Part shown: in pieces, positions 9,629-17,777 of the stretch
How the letters are laid out: each line of letters begins with the position of its first letter
Numbering within the stretch: position 1 is the stretch's first letter
Source: Halanaerobiales bacterium
GTDB lineage: Bacteria > Bacillota > Halanaerobiia > Halanaerobiales > DTU029
Assembly: GCA_029981855.1 (NCBI GenBank)
Contig: JARRCS010000002.1
Location: 112,157-176,156, forward strand
Direction: 5' to 3'
DNA length: 64,000 nucleotides
The notes under the pieces: generated by a model
What the model saw: only the letters and a program-made list of their open reading frames with translations
Databases searched by the model: none
Told to the model about the DNA's origin: nothing
Translations under genes and position numbers: made by a program

Positions 9629-9903
9629 CTATCTAATTCTATTGATTGCAGCAATTATTGCTAGCCTTTCCTCAACCAGCTGAGCTGCCTGATTGGTAGA
9701 TATGCCCTTTTCTTCTGAAATTCTAAAGATCTCCAGCAGCTGGTTAAAAATGCCTTCACACCGTGACGTGGTTCAGCCAGGACATTATTGGCAGCTCCGG
9801 CAACAATATCACAGTTTAAAAGATCGATAGTCTCGTCATTTATTACCGCACCAAGGGCATTAGGAGAAAAAACCTCACATTTACATTCGAAAAATATTCT
9901 CAC
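9629..9903 (-). pseudogene. Remnant of a second leucine dehydrogenase gene
   Basis: The reading [15 protein letters not shown], then [16 protein letters not shown], closely matches residues of the intact bcd ([29 protein letters not shown]). After that a deletion and frame change occur: the C-terminal reading [18 protein letters not shown] followed by [11 protein letters not shown] is in another frame and matches the end of the intact protein. The N-terminal two thirds and about 50 inner residues are missing. It ends 10 bases before ptb. It indicates a former tandem bcd-ptb-bcd-buk order or an ancient rearrangement. Confidence 0.85.
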
Positions 9904-9924
9904 CTAAAACATCCTCACTTATAT

Positions 9925-9944
9925 TAAATGCATAAATCATTCCA
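9925..9944 (-). promoter_or_regulatory. Possible sigma-54 (-24/-12) promoter of the ptb-bcd-buk operon
   Basis: The minus strand reads CTGG-AATGATTTAT-GCAT: the invariant GG and GC are 10 bases apart as sigma-54 requires, and TGG and TGC are kept, but three other consensus bases differ. The sigma-54 activator encoded just upstream makes such a promoter expected. Weak by sequence alone. Confidence 0.3.
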
Positions 9945-10048
9945 GCTTTTCCGGCTCAGCACATCTGACCTCCTTTCCCGAGCTACCGGGCTTTTTATCT
10001 TCTTCATCATCAAATAATCAGGCATTTTTCCGAATATTTTTATGCAAT

Positions 10049-10086
10049 AAAAAACATGCCTGCAAAAAATTGCAGGCATGTTTTTT
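10049..10086 (-). terminator. Rho-independent terminator after the sigma-54 activator gene (bidirectional form)
   Basis: Perfect stem AAAAACATGCCTGCA / TGCAGGCATGTTTTT with a short A/T loop, T-rich on both strands. It separates the activator from the ptb operon, implying separate promoters. Confidence 0.88.
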
Positions 10087-10127
10087 CAGGCAAAATTAGA
10101 TGAGTGATATTAAATCCCCCTAAGCTT

Positions 10128-11873
10128 TTAATCAATCCCGTACTTATCGAGCTTATAGTAAAGGCTCCTGATAGCAATTCCCAGGATTTTAGCCGCCTCG
10201 GTCTTGTTGCCATCAGTTTTTTTCAGGGCCTGAATAATTGCCTTTTTTTCCGTCTCATTCATAATCTCCTTTAGAGAACGGTTATCCAGATCAAACTGGT
10301 TTAGATCAAAGCGTCCTTCCTGCCCCTTATTCTTTTTGCCCCTTAAAAATGGTAAATGCTCCAATTTAATCATATCATTTTCCAGACCGAGGTTAATCAT
10401 AGCCCGGCCGATTATATTCTCCAGCTCCCGGACATTACCCGGCCAGTCATAAAGCATTAATTTATCCAGGGCCTCATCAGTAATTCCCCTGACCGAGCGG
10501 CCGTATTCCTGATTAAACTTATGGATTATATGATAGGCAAGATGGGGGATATCTTCCTTTCTATCCCTCAGGGGTGGTAAAAAGAGGGGGAAAACATTGA
10601 GGCGGTAGTAGAGATCTTCCCTGAAATTACCTTCCTGAATAGCCCTCTCTAAATTTATATTGGTAGCTACAATTACCCGGACATCGATCTCTATCGGTCT
10701 TGCTCCGCCGACCCTGATGATCTCCTTTTCCTGTAATACCCGGAGTAATTTCGCCTGGAGATTCAGGCTGATCTTACCGATCTCATCAAGAAAGATGGTG
10801 CCTCCATCAGCTTCTTCAAAGAGACCCTTCTTGCCACCCTTCCTGGCCCCGGTAAAGGCCCCCTCTTCATAACCGAAGAGCTCGCTCTCAAGAATACTGT
10901 CAGCCAGGGCAGAACAGTTAACCCGAATAAATTTTTGCTCTTTTCTTGGGCTGGCATTATGGATGGCATGGGCGAATAACTCCTTACCGGTACCGCTCTC
11001 ACCCCTGAGAAGGACGGTAACTGGTGTTTGAGAGGCCTTTTGGGCCTGTTTAATTACCGCCCTGATGGTATCACTAACACCAATTATATCATCAAAACTA
11101 TATTTGGCATTTAAGTGCCTGATCATCCGGCGGGCATGATCCAGTTCCTCGGTAAGTTTTTTTATCTCAGAAACATCGTGAATAACCCCGACACTCCCCT
11201 TAAGCTCACCGTCAACCAGGATAGGGGCCACATTGACAATCACATCCTTTTTGGATGGGCCGACCTTCATCCTGACACCGTGAACCGGTTTTTTCGTCTT
11301 GAGGACCTGATAATGCATACTCTCTCCCTCGGCAATATCAACTGTTGCCGGTTTACCGATAACATCCTCCTCCGTCAGGCCGGTTAATTTAGTATATTCG
11401 GGATTGATCATCATCCCGATGCCGTTTTTATCTACTACTGAGATGGCATCCTGAGTGGAGTTGATAATGGCCTCCAGCAGAACCCTCATTTCCTTTAGGT
11501 TAGTGAGTTCCTCGGCCAGCTTTTTAACTTCGGTAATATCCCGGAAAAGTGCCACAGCACCAATGACATTTGAATTATTATCTTTAACAGGTACCCTGTT
11601 GGTGATAATAGTCGTCTCCCCTGTGTGCTGAATCTGATTAATCTCGGGCTTACCCGTTTTAAGCACAATGTGTAAACGAGTGTTAGGGATAACCTCCCTG
11701 ACATTTTTACCCAAAACATCTTCCCGTTTTAAATCCATTATCTCTTCAGCAGCCTTATTAAAGATCTCGATTCTCTCATTTTGATCTATAAAGATTAAAC
11801 CATCATGAGTAGAATTGATGATTACATCCTTCTTTCTATTCTCCTTAATTAATTCTTCTATACTACCCATCAT
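10128..11873 (-). CDS. Sigma-54-dependent transcriptional activator with two PAS domains
   Basis: 581 residues. Two PAS domains at about 12-118 and 130-238, an AAA+ sigma-54 interaction domain at about 262-490 with Walker A GESGTGKE (291-298), the sigma-54 contact loop GAFTGA (338-343) and Walker B GTIFLDE (359-365), and a Fis-type helix-turn-helix at about 540-581. All activator motifs are intact. Its position directly before ptb-bcd-buk matches BkdR, which in Bacillus activates the bkd operon with SigL; the same role here is inference. The PAS domains would sense a small ligand or redox state. The ATG-ATG start follows GAGGTGAG and is 1 base from the upstream ATPase stop. Confidence 0.92.
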   Translation of the reverse strand: MMGSIEELIKENRKKDVIINSTHDGLIFIDQNERIEIFNKAAEEIMDLKREDVLGKNVREVIPNTRLHIVLKTGKPEINQIQHTGETTIITNRVPVKDNNSNVIGAVALFRDITEVKKLAEELTNLKEMRVLLEAIINSTQDAISVVDKNGIGMMINPEYTKLTGLTEEDVIGKPATVDIAEGESMHYQVLKTKKPVHGVRMKVGPSKKDVIVNVAPILVDGELKGSVGVIHDVSEIKKLTEELDHARRMIRHLNAKYSFDDIIGVSDTIRAVIKQAQKASQTPVTVLLRGESGTGKELFAHAIHNASPRKEQKFIRVNCSALADSILESELFGYEEGAFTGARKGGKKGLFEEADGGTIFLDEIGKISLNLQAKLLRVLQEKEIIRVGGARPIEIDVRVIVATNINLERAIQEGNFREDLYYRLNVFPLFLPPLRDRKEDIPHLAYHIIHKFNQEYGRSVRGITDEALDKLMLYDWPGNVRELENIIGRAMINLGLENDMIKLEHLPFLRGKKNKGQEGRFDLNQFDLDNRSLKEIMNETEKKAIIQALKKTDGNKTEAAKILGIAIRSLYYKLDKYGID

Positions 11874-11874
11874 C

Positions 11875-12555
11875 TCACCTCAACCAGGGGGGAGTCATAA
11901 AGATATCAATGGGAAAAATTTCCTCATCAACTTTAAAATCCTCATCTATTAAAGGCAGCAGATCCCTTCTGACAGCAATAAATTTTACCGGCAGGCCCAT
12001 TTTCTGCGCAGCTTCTTTAACTATGGGGTACCCTTCTTTTATCTCCTCTATCCCTGTTTCTACCCCCAGGTTTGTGTTACAGATAATGTTATCCACCTTT
12101 AACCTGCTTCGCATCTCTATCCTTTCCTTAGCCTCCATAATCCCCTCAACATTACCAGTAAAAGTCCTTAAGGTGTTGACAACCAGGTTCATCTCGTAGT
12201 CATCTTCTGCCAGCTTACGTGATACACTGCTCAGGGCAATGGCCCCTTCTTCATCTCCCCCGACATCGATTACCCCCCGGTAATCGATGTTCTGAATCAA
12301 TTTTTGCACCCTGGCAGAAATAATCGGCAGATCGGCATGAAGTAAATTTTTGGGAAAAATAACCTCAACACCCTTTTCTTCAAGAAACTCTGCCTTCTCC
12401 CTGGACCTGAAATAGGGATTGAGCACATCTAAATCTACCAGTAAAATATTAGAAAACTGTTCGGCCAGCAGCAGAGAATAGTTAATCGATATCTCCGTCT
12501 TGCCGCTTCCGTAATTGCCGGTAAAGATAGTTACTCTACTGAAATCCATAGGCAT
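11875..12555 (-). CDS. P-loop ATPase (MinD/ParA/CobQ-like), unknown role
   Basis: 226 residues with a Walker A loop GNYGSGKTE at 13-21 and a deviant Walker B region LLVDLD at about 38-43, as in the SIMIBI class of ATPases. The middle contains IDVGGDEEGAIAL, resembling a switch region. No membrane segment. It is directly upstream of the sigma-54 activator (1 base gap) so the two are made together; it may modulate metabolite or cofactor handling for the oxidoreductase cluster, but no function can be named. Confidence 0.8.
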   Translation of the reverse strand: MPMDFSRVTIFTGNYGSGKTEISINYSLLLAEQFSNILLVDLDVLNPYFRSREKAEFLEEKGVEVIFPKNLLHADLPIISARVQKLIQNIDYRGVIDVGGDEEGAIALSSVSRKLAEDDYEMNLVVNTLRTFTGNVEGIMEAKERIEMRSRLKVDNIICNTNLGVETGIEEIKEGYPIVKEAAQKMGLPVKFIAVRRDLLPLIDEDFKVDEEIFPIDIFMTPPWLR

Positions 12556-12955
12556 CCCCTCTATCCTGTATTAATCCTATGCAGTTATTTTACAAATTAT
12601 TTTAACCTCAAACCATTTCTTTCCAATTCCTTTATTAATGCAAAGAAGTTTTCGCACCAAACCATTTCGAAAGCTGGTAAAAGACAAATTACCCTCTTTT
12701 ATAATACTATTTCGATAAATAAAAATAAAATCCTTTATGAAGGAAAAAAGGATTTTCCCTTTCCCTGTAGAAACTATGATAAAACGGTTAATTTACATAT
12801 AGGGACCATGAGGGATTATACTATCCGCTAAATGCATTTTCATAACGATATAGCACTTGGACCTCCTATCTGTCTGAGCTAATCCAAAAGACCCGTAAAT
12901 AAAAAAAGAGATAAGGAGTAAAAAACTCCTTATCCCTAAAAAGAGGTGTTTACAG
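12556..12955. other. Intergenic region upstream of the ATPase-activator pair
   Basis: 400 AT-rich bases between genes all read leftwards. It contains the terminator of the arc operon (12899-12933) and a second hairpin at 12727-12756 (AAAATCCTTT/AAAGGATTTT) that is followed on the minus strand by an AT stretch. The promoter of the ATPase-activator pair must lie here but I could not single one out. Confidence 0.4.
12899..12933 (-). terminator. Rho-independent terminator after the arc operon
   Basis: On the minus strand ATAAGGAGT pairs with ACTCCTTAT, followed by CTCTTTTTTTATTT. It lies 23 bases past the small protein gene. Confidence 0.85.
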
Positions 12956-13174
12956 CTAATGCTCCCTTACTATAGGTCTTAGACGGTCCAACTGGCCGAG
13001 AAGGACATGGGCAAGACCAAATCCCAGGATACCCGCACCGAACTTCTTCTTCAATAGCTTGGTTCCAAGGACAGATACGGCTAATCCCAGTCCGCTTATT
13101 AACCAGCTAGTAGTTGTTGGGTCCATTGCTTTTTTCTTCTTTTTCGAGATCATTAAGTTCATTAAGCTCTTCAA
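12956..13174 (-). CDS. Small hydrophobic protein, paralogue of the one at 48473
   Basis: 72 residues when started at TTG 13174, which has a perfect GGAGGTG site six bases upstream; starts further upstream would not use that site. After a lysine-rich leader (five Lys at 11-15) comes a hydrophobic segment SWLISGLGLAVSVLG and then GAGILGFGLAHVLLGQLD ending in RPIV. The plus-strand protein at 48473 shares TTSW, GAGILGFG-AH--LG-LD and RP-V in the same order. Probably a single- or two-pass membrane protein. It lies 19 bases after arcC and before the terminator, so it is the last gene of that operon. Function unknown. Confidence 0.75.
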   Translation of the reverse strand: MKSLMNLMISKKKKKAMDPTTTSWLISGLGLAVSVLGTKLLKKKFGAGILGFGLAHVLLGQLDRLRPIVREH

Positions 13175-13193
13175 AAGTAAACACCTCCAACTA

Positions 13194-14144
13194 CTATTTT
13201 GCCATAATTGGAGATAATTTATGTTCAAATGTAATCAAGGTACCCGTCCGACCCGCCAGACCTTCCCTGGCTTTCTCTAAAGATGTTATTAAAGTCTTTC
13301 TACCCGGTTTACTGGAAGCGAATTTAACAGCCGCCTTAACCTTGGGCAACATGCTCCCCGGGGCAAAATGCCCCTCACTAATATACTTTTGAGTGGTTAC
13401 AATATCCATTTCATCCAACCACTTCTCATTCTCTTTACCGAAATTAATAGCTACCTTTTCTACAGCAGTCAAAATAACCAGAAATTCCGCATCAAGTAGC
13501 TCTGCCAGTTTCTCGCTAGCCAGATCCTTATCTATGACCGCCGGTACACCCTTCAGAGCGACCCCTTCCCTTACAACAGGAATACCGCCACCCCCACAGG
13601 CTATTACCAGATAACTATTCTCCACCAGAGTCTTAATAATATCCTTTTCCACAATATCAACCGGCTCGGGACTGGGTACAGCCCTGCGGTAGCCCCTGCC
13701 TGAATCCTCAACCATAATATAACCCTTCTCCTGATGCAGTTTTTTAGCCTCTTCCCTGGTATAGAATCTACCTACCGGTTTGGTTGGATTTCTGAAGGCC
13801 GGGTCATTCTCCTCAACAACAACCTGGGTTATAATTGTAGCAATAGATTTATCTATCCCCCTTAAGGTAAGCTCTTTCTTAATCGCATTCTGAAGGTGGT
13901 AGCCAATATAACCCTGACTCATCGCCCCGCATTCAGGGAAAGGCATCTCCGGTATATTCACGGCATCCTCAAAGGCAAGATTAATCATACCAACCTGGGT
14001 TCCGTTCCCATGTGAAAGTATTATTTCATGGCCTTCTTCAATTAAATCAACAATTGGTCCGGCAGTATGATTAACCGCCCTTCTCTGTTCTACCGGTGTC
14101 TTCCCCAGGGCATTTCCTCCCAGAGCCACCACAATTCTTGCCAT
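13194..14144 (-). CDS. arcC: Carbamate kinase
   Basis: 316 residues, the family length. The amino acid kinase fold is shown by VALGGNALG at the N-terminus (residues 5-13), SHGNGTQVG at about 44-52, and ACGGGGIPVV near 180. It transfers phosphate from carbamoyl phosphate to ADP. With ornithine carbamoyltransferase upstream it forms the ATP-yielding half of the arginine deiminase route, or citrulline fermentation. No arginine deiminase gene is in the window. Confidence 0.95.
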   Translation of the reverse strand: MARIVVALGGNALGKTPVEQRRAVNHTAGPIVDLIEEGHEIILSHGNGTQVGMINLAFEDAVNIPEMPFPECGAMSQGYIGYHLQNAIKKELTLRGIDKSIATIITQVVVEENDPAFRNPTKPVGRFYTREEAKKLHQEKGYIMVEDSGRGYRRAVPSPEPVDIVEKDIIKTLVENSYLVIACGGGGIPVVREGVALKGVPAVIDKDLASEKLAELLDAEFLVILTAVEKVAINFGKENEKWLDEMDIVTTQKYISEGHFAPGSMLPKVKAAVKFASSKPGRKTLITSLEKAREGLAGRTGTLITFEHKLSPIMAK

Positions 14145-14539
14145 ACCATCAACCCCTTATTGAATTAATTTTCTTAAAAATAATTAAATCAGAAGAATAA
14201 TGCCTATTACTATCATATGGTCAAAAAATAAATCCGTTCAGAAGTTCTTAAAACCAGATTGAATATTTATTAATAATTATTAATAATCATAATTATTAAA
14301 CTATTAAATTAAGTGGCCTCCAGCCAAAATTCAACCACAATACAAAAATACAATTTTACATTAAAAAATTTGGTAGAATAAGAGTAGATAATTAAAGGGC
14401 CTAAAACCTTAAACCCTAATTAAGGTTAAATTAGACCCCCTACTCGTAATCTCTCTACTGCTGGATATATTATTATATACTTTATCTTTGCTCTAAGCAT
14501 TATTTAAAGGAAACATATCTTAAAGCAAAGCTGGTCAGG
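14145..14539. other. Long AT-rich gap between arcB and arcC
   Basis: 395 bases of very AT-rich DNA with many TTAATAATTATTAA runs, unusually long for two genes of one pathway. It contains a candidate ARG box at 14260-14273. No open frame or terminator hairpin with a T-run is obvious; arcC may have its own regulated promoter. Confidence 0.4.
14260..14273 (+). promoter_or_regulatory. Candidate ArgR (ARG box) operator upstream of arcC
   Basis: TGAATATTTATTAA matches the TGAAT-W4-ATTCA ARG-box form with one changed base (T for C). Lies about 120 bases before the arcC start; an ArgR gene is in the window (23096-23548). Inference from sequence likeness; AT-rich context raises the chance of coincidence. 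Confidence 0.3.
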
Positions 14540-15535
14540 TTACTTACCAATGGTGGCCACCATGACCGCTTTTATAGTATGCACCCTGTTTTCAGCCTCA
14601 TCAAAGACCTTAGAAAAGCTACTTTCGAAGACCTCGTCCGTTACCTCCATCTCCTCGATACCATGCTCCTCAAAGATCTTCCTGCCGTTATCGGTATCGG
14701 CATTATGATATGAAGGTAAGCAGTGCAAAAAGATGAGCCTATCATTACCCGTGTTCTTTACCATCTCCATATTAACCTGATAGGGCTTTAAGAGGTTAAT
14801 TCTCTCGGCGAATTTATCCTCCTCCCCCATAGAAACCCAGACATCGGTATAGAGAACATCAGCACCCCTGACACCCTCAACCGGGTCATCACTAATGGTA
14901 ATAGTTGCACCGCTACCGGCAGCAACCTCCCTACATTCCTTCACCAGATCCTCTTCCGGCCATAATTCCCGGGGAGAAACGATCCGGTAGTTTAGCCCCA
15001 TCTTAGCCGCACCGATCATCAGGGAATTGGCCATATTGTTTCTGCCATCTCCAACATAGACCAGGTTAATCCCTTCTAAATAACCGAAATTCTCCTTAAT
15101 TGTCAGGAGATCCGCCAGTACCTGGGTGGGATGGTATTTATCCGTCAGCCCGTTCCAGACGGGAACACCGGAATACTTCGCCAGCTCCTCTACCGTTTCA
15201 TGTTTAAATCCCCTGAATTCAATACCGTCAAACATTCTCCCCAGTACCCGGGCAGTATCTGCCACCGATTCCTTCTTGCCCAGCTGGATATCGTTTTTAC
15301 CGAGATATTCGGGCATTCCCCCTTCATCTCTGGCTGCAACTACAAAGGCACAGCGGGTTCTGGTCGAAGGTTTTTCAAAGATCAGGGCAATATTCTTTCC
15401 CTCAAGTAAATCTCCCTTTATCCCGGCCCTCTTTTTATCTTTTAAATTCTGTGCTAGTGTTAGCAGATATTCAATCTCCTCTTTAGTAAAATCAAGCAGG
15501 GTTAAAAAACTCCGGCCCTTCAAGTTAAATGCCAT
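14540..15535 (-). CDS. arcB: Ornithine carbamoyltransferase
   Basis: 331 residues. The carbamoyl phosphate motif STRTR is at 57-61, HPTQ near 135 and the ornithine-binding HCLP near residue 270. It interconverts citrulline and ornithine plus carbamoyl phosphate. The paired carbamate kinase suggests the catabolic direction, though a biosynthetic ArgF role cannot be excluded. A good sigma-A promoter lies about 110 bases upstream (15648-15677). Confidence 0.94.
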   Translation of the reverse strand: MAFNLKGRSFLTLLDFTKEEIEYLLTLAQNLKDKKRAGIKGDLLEGKNIALIFEKPSTRTRCAFVVAARDEGGMPEYLGKNDIQLGKKESVADTARVLGRMFDGIEFRGFKHETVEELAKYSGVPVWNGLTDKYHPTQVLADLLTIKENFGYLEGINLVYVGDGRNNMANSLMIGAAKMGLNYRIVSPRELWPEEDLVKECREVAAGSGATITISDDPVEGVRGADVLYTDVWVSMGEEDKFAERINLLKPYQVNMEMVKNTGNDRLIFLHCLPSYHNADTDNGRKIFEEHGIEEMEVTDEVFESSFSKVFDEAENRVHTIKAVMVATIGK

Positions 15536-15647
15536 TTACTCGCCCCCCTATGTAAAGTAGTCTAAAAAGCCAGTTTCCTTCAAGAAAATTAACACTGTAA
15601 TGAAAGGCTTTGACACTCAAGAAAAATACTTTAACATTATTAATTTT

Positions 15648-15677
15648 AGTATAAAGTATTGTGAGTATTTCTGTCAA
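15648..15677 (-). promoter_or_regulatory. Sigma-A promoter of arcB
   Basis: On the minus strand a perfect TTGACA (15677-15672), 18-base spacer and TATACT (15653-15648). The start point would fall about 105 bases before the arcB ATG. Confidence 0.6.
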
Positions 15678-15708
15678 GTTAATGTCGCTTGCCATTTTAT
15701 GCATAGAT

Positions 15709-15732
15709 GTATAAATATGCATATATTTATAC
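15709..15732. promoter_or_regulatory. Inverted repeat upstream of the arcB promoter, possible operator
   Basis: GTATAAATAT and ATATTTATAC form a perfect 10-base inverted repeat around GCAT. It sits about 30 bases upstream of the -35 box, a position suited to an activator or ArgR-type regulator. No known consensus was matched with certainty. Confidence 0.45.
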
Positions 15733-15755
15733 TTTATTCCGTGGGAAACAATTAT

Positions 15756-16526
15756 TTAACCCTGGCCCAACCGGTCAAACCAGTTTAGAACTCTATTCCC
15801 GGAAATAATCCTGGTAAAGGAGTATTTCTCAGCCAGCAGGTTTAAGAGAATCAATAGAGCTAAAAGGATAATTTTTACGGGCAGCGATAATCCGTAACTA
15901 TACCCCAGACCGAGAAAGGCGCCAAGTAGATTGGCCCCGGTATCACCGAGCATTACCCTGCCCTGCAGTTCATAGGGGAGGTAAAATAATGACAGCAGAT
16001 AGATAGGGAGAGCATAGATGAGAAAGGAAGGTAGAGATAAAAGGAGCAAAAGAGAAAAGAGCAGAAAAAACTTAAGGGCCCTGCCAGGTCTTAAGTCTAG
16101 AAGATTGATTAAATTGGTCATTAATAATATCAGACCGAGGTTGATAATAACTACCGCCCAGGCCGGGGTCTTATCAATAACCAGTAAAACAGTAATAAAG
16201 GCGATAATTGCCTTAAAAGCCCCGGTGGTTATTCTGCCTTTAAATAACCGGGAAAAGTGACCCCTGAAGCCCTGAAAATCCTTCTCCCCCAGCATATCAT
16301 CAATTAAGCCTGCTGCCCCGATGACGCTGATTAAAAAGATTAAACGGACGATGATATCCGGATTACCAAGCCCGGAGATTAAAAAGATTATCCAGGTGAT
16401 GATAGAACCGGTCAGGAAGAAGGCACCGGCCCCGGTAGGAATCGTATCCCCCCTGTAATTTGCCCTCATTAGTCCCTTCCCCTGCAGCCAGCCAAAGAAC
16501 CTATCCCATTTAAAAAACTTAGGCAT
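15756..16526 (-). CDS. Glycosyltransferase family 4 (MraY/WecA-like) membrane protein
   Basis: 256 residues, nearly all in hydrophobic helices. Family hallmarks: GAAGLIDDMLGEKDFQGFRGH at about 90-109 (the DD motif of the polyprenyl-phosphate N-acetylhexosamine-1-phosphate transferases) and NLINLLDLRPGRALK near 137-151, with GDTGAN near 195. It is shorter than MraY (about 320). It probably transfers a sugar phosphate to a lipid carrier, or is a divergent relative. It is last in a group with GT2, MctB-like and SteA-like genes, a set common in Firmicutes and tied to the cell envelope. Confidence 0.8.
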   Translation of the reverse strand: MPKFFKWDRFFGWLQGKGLMRANYRGDTIPTGAGAFFLTGSIITWIIFLISGLGNPDIIVRLIFLISVIGAAGLIDDMLGEKDFQGFRGHFSRLFKGRITTGAFKAIIAFITVLLVIDKTPAWAVVIINLGLILLMTNLINLLDLRPGRALKFFLLFSLLLLLSLPSFLIYALPIYLLSLFYLPYELQGRVMLGDTGANLLGAFLGLGYSYGLSLPVKIILLALLILLNLLAEKYSFTRIISGNRVLNWFDRLGQG

Positions 16527-16529
16527 ATC

Positions 16530-17195
16530 CTATCTCCTCATCTGCCAGATTGTGCTTAAAATCGCCATAAACTGCTTGCTTCTATGTATAAACCCCTTAA
16601 TATCCCTTCCTGTTACCCTGTGTTTCAAATTGCACTCAATCTCCTTAAAGTTGATACCTGCCCTGATAAGTTCAATATCCATACCGATCTCCAGACCAAA
16701 ACCCTGCGGCAACGTTTCCATTTTATCGATTAGACTGCGGGAGATCACCCTCTGGCCTGAAAGGGGAGCCCTCATGCTTTGCCCGGTTAGAAACTTAAGA
16801 CCATAGTCAGCTAGCTTCCTGACCAGACCGAGCCCACCGCCCTTAACCGGTAATACCGCGATAGCTACCTCAGTTTCTTCCCGGATAACAGGATCCAGCA
16901 ATTTTTCCATCTCCCCCACACTCTCACCGAGATCGGCGTCTAAAAGCAGGAGCAGATCCCCGCTACTGGCCTTAATTCCTTCTTTAACAGCCTTACCTTT
17001 ACCGTAGTTTTTCTCGAAATTAATTAAAGTCACCGGATATTCCCCGACTATTTCCGGAGTATTATCAGTAGAGCCGTCGTTAACCACAATAATCTCATCG
17101 ACCCATGATTGATTTAAGGAATCAAGGGTCGCTCCAATCCGTTCTGCTTCATTGTAGGCTGGAATTATTACCGATATCCTCCTGCCGCCCTTCAT
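16530..17195 (-). CDS. Glycosyltransferase family 2
   Basis: 221 residues of GT-A fold: VIIPAYNEAERIG at 9-21, VNDGSTDNT at about 39-47 and the metal-binding LLDADLGES near 80-88. Resembles dolichol-phosphate mannosyl or glucosyl-3-phosphoglycerate synthase-like enzymes; the acceptor is unknown. The gene overlaps the end of the MctB-like gene by 47 bases and is followed after 3 bases by the GT4 gene. Confidence 0.88.
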   Translation of the reverse strand: MKGGRRISVIIPAYNEAERIGATLDSLNQSWVDEIIVVNDGSTDNTPEIVGEYPVTLINFEKNYGKGKAVKEGIKASSGDLLLLLDADLGESVGEMEKLLDPVIREETEVAIAVLPVKGGGLGLVRKLADYGLKFLTGQSMRAPLSGQRVISRSLIDKMETLPQGFGLEIGMDIELIRAGINFKEIECNLKHRVTGRDIKGFIHRSKQFMAILSTIWQMRR

Positions 17196-17766
17196 TCAAC
17201 TCCTCCTCCAGTAAGGTAAGGATTAAACCCAGTAAATCAGAATTACGGTAGACCAGGATCTTATCTTGCCCGAACTCCTCTTCAAGCCTGGAAATTAATT
17301 CCTTCTCTCCCTCCTCCATATTCCAGAGAATTAACTTGCTTAAGCCCGTGGTCTTATTGGCCGCCACCTCCTTTAGCTTCTGTTCATTATCAATAAAGCT
17401 TATTCCAGCGCCGGCAGCCCGGAAGAAACTATTAAGTTTATCCCTGAAGGATTGATCAAGCTGATTTTCGGAGAAGAAGTAATATTCCTTTTTTCCGAGT
17501 TTATTTTTTAAGACCAGTGGCAGGAGTTCCCTTTCAATTTTTTCTCTAGAGGCTAGCTTAAGCTCCAACTCACTGAGATTCCCCTTTAATTTTAGGTTTT
17601 CATCCTTCAGTTTCTTGATTTCAAATCCAATATTATCAATAATTTTCTTTTGCTCCTCGACAATCCCCTCATGCCCGACAATACTGGAACCGATTAATAT
17701 CCCTATACCCAGGGCAGCAAAGATAGCAGTAATAGTAAAGATATGATAGCGAATATTGATAATCAT
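17149..17766 (-). CDS. MctB-like outer-membrane/copper-transport family protein
   Basis: 205 residues: an N-terminal membrane segment (about 7-27, ending GIGILIGSSIVG) followed by a coiled coil from about 33 to 78 rich in Glu, Lys and Leu, then a soluble domain. This is the MctB/DUF3186 layout. MctB is a copper-related channel in mycobacteria, but members beside SteA in Firmicutes are thought to act with SteA at the divisome. The N-terminal segment is probably a membrane anchor with the rest outside. Confidence 0.75.
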   Translation of the reverse strand: MIINIRYHIFTITAIFAALGIGILIGSSIVGHEGIVEEQKKIIDNIGFEIKKLKDENLKLKGNLSELELKLASREKIERELLPLVLKNKLGKKEYYFFSENQLDQSFRDKLNSFFRAAGAGISFIDNEQKLKEVAANKTTGLSKLILWNMEEGEKELISRLEEEFGQDKILVYRNSDLLGLILTLLEEELNEGRQEDIGNNSSLQ

Positions 17767-17777
17767 TTTATCCCTTC

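Noticed and set aside
10049..10076. A sigma-54 site in the terminator after the activator (GGCATG...TTGC)
   Set aside because: GG and GC are 13 bases apart instead of 10, so the spacing does not fit.
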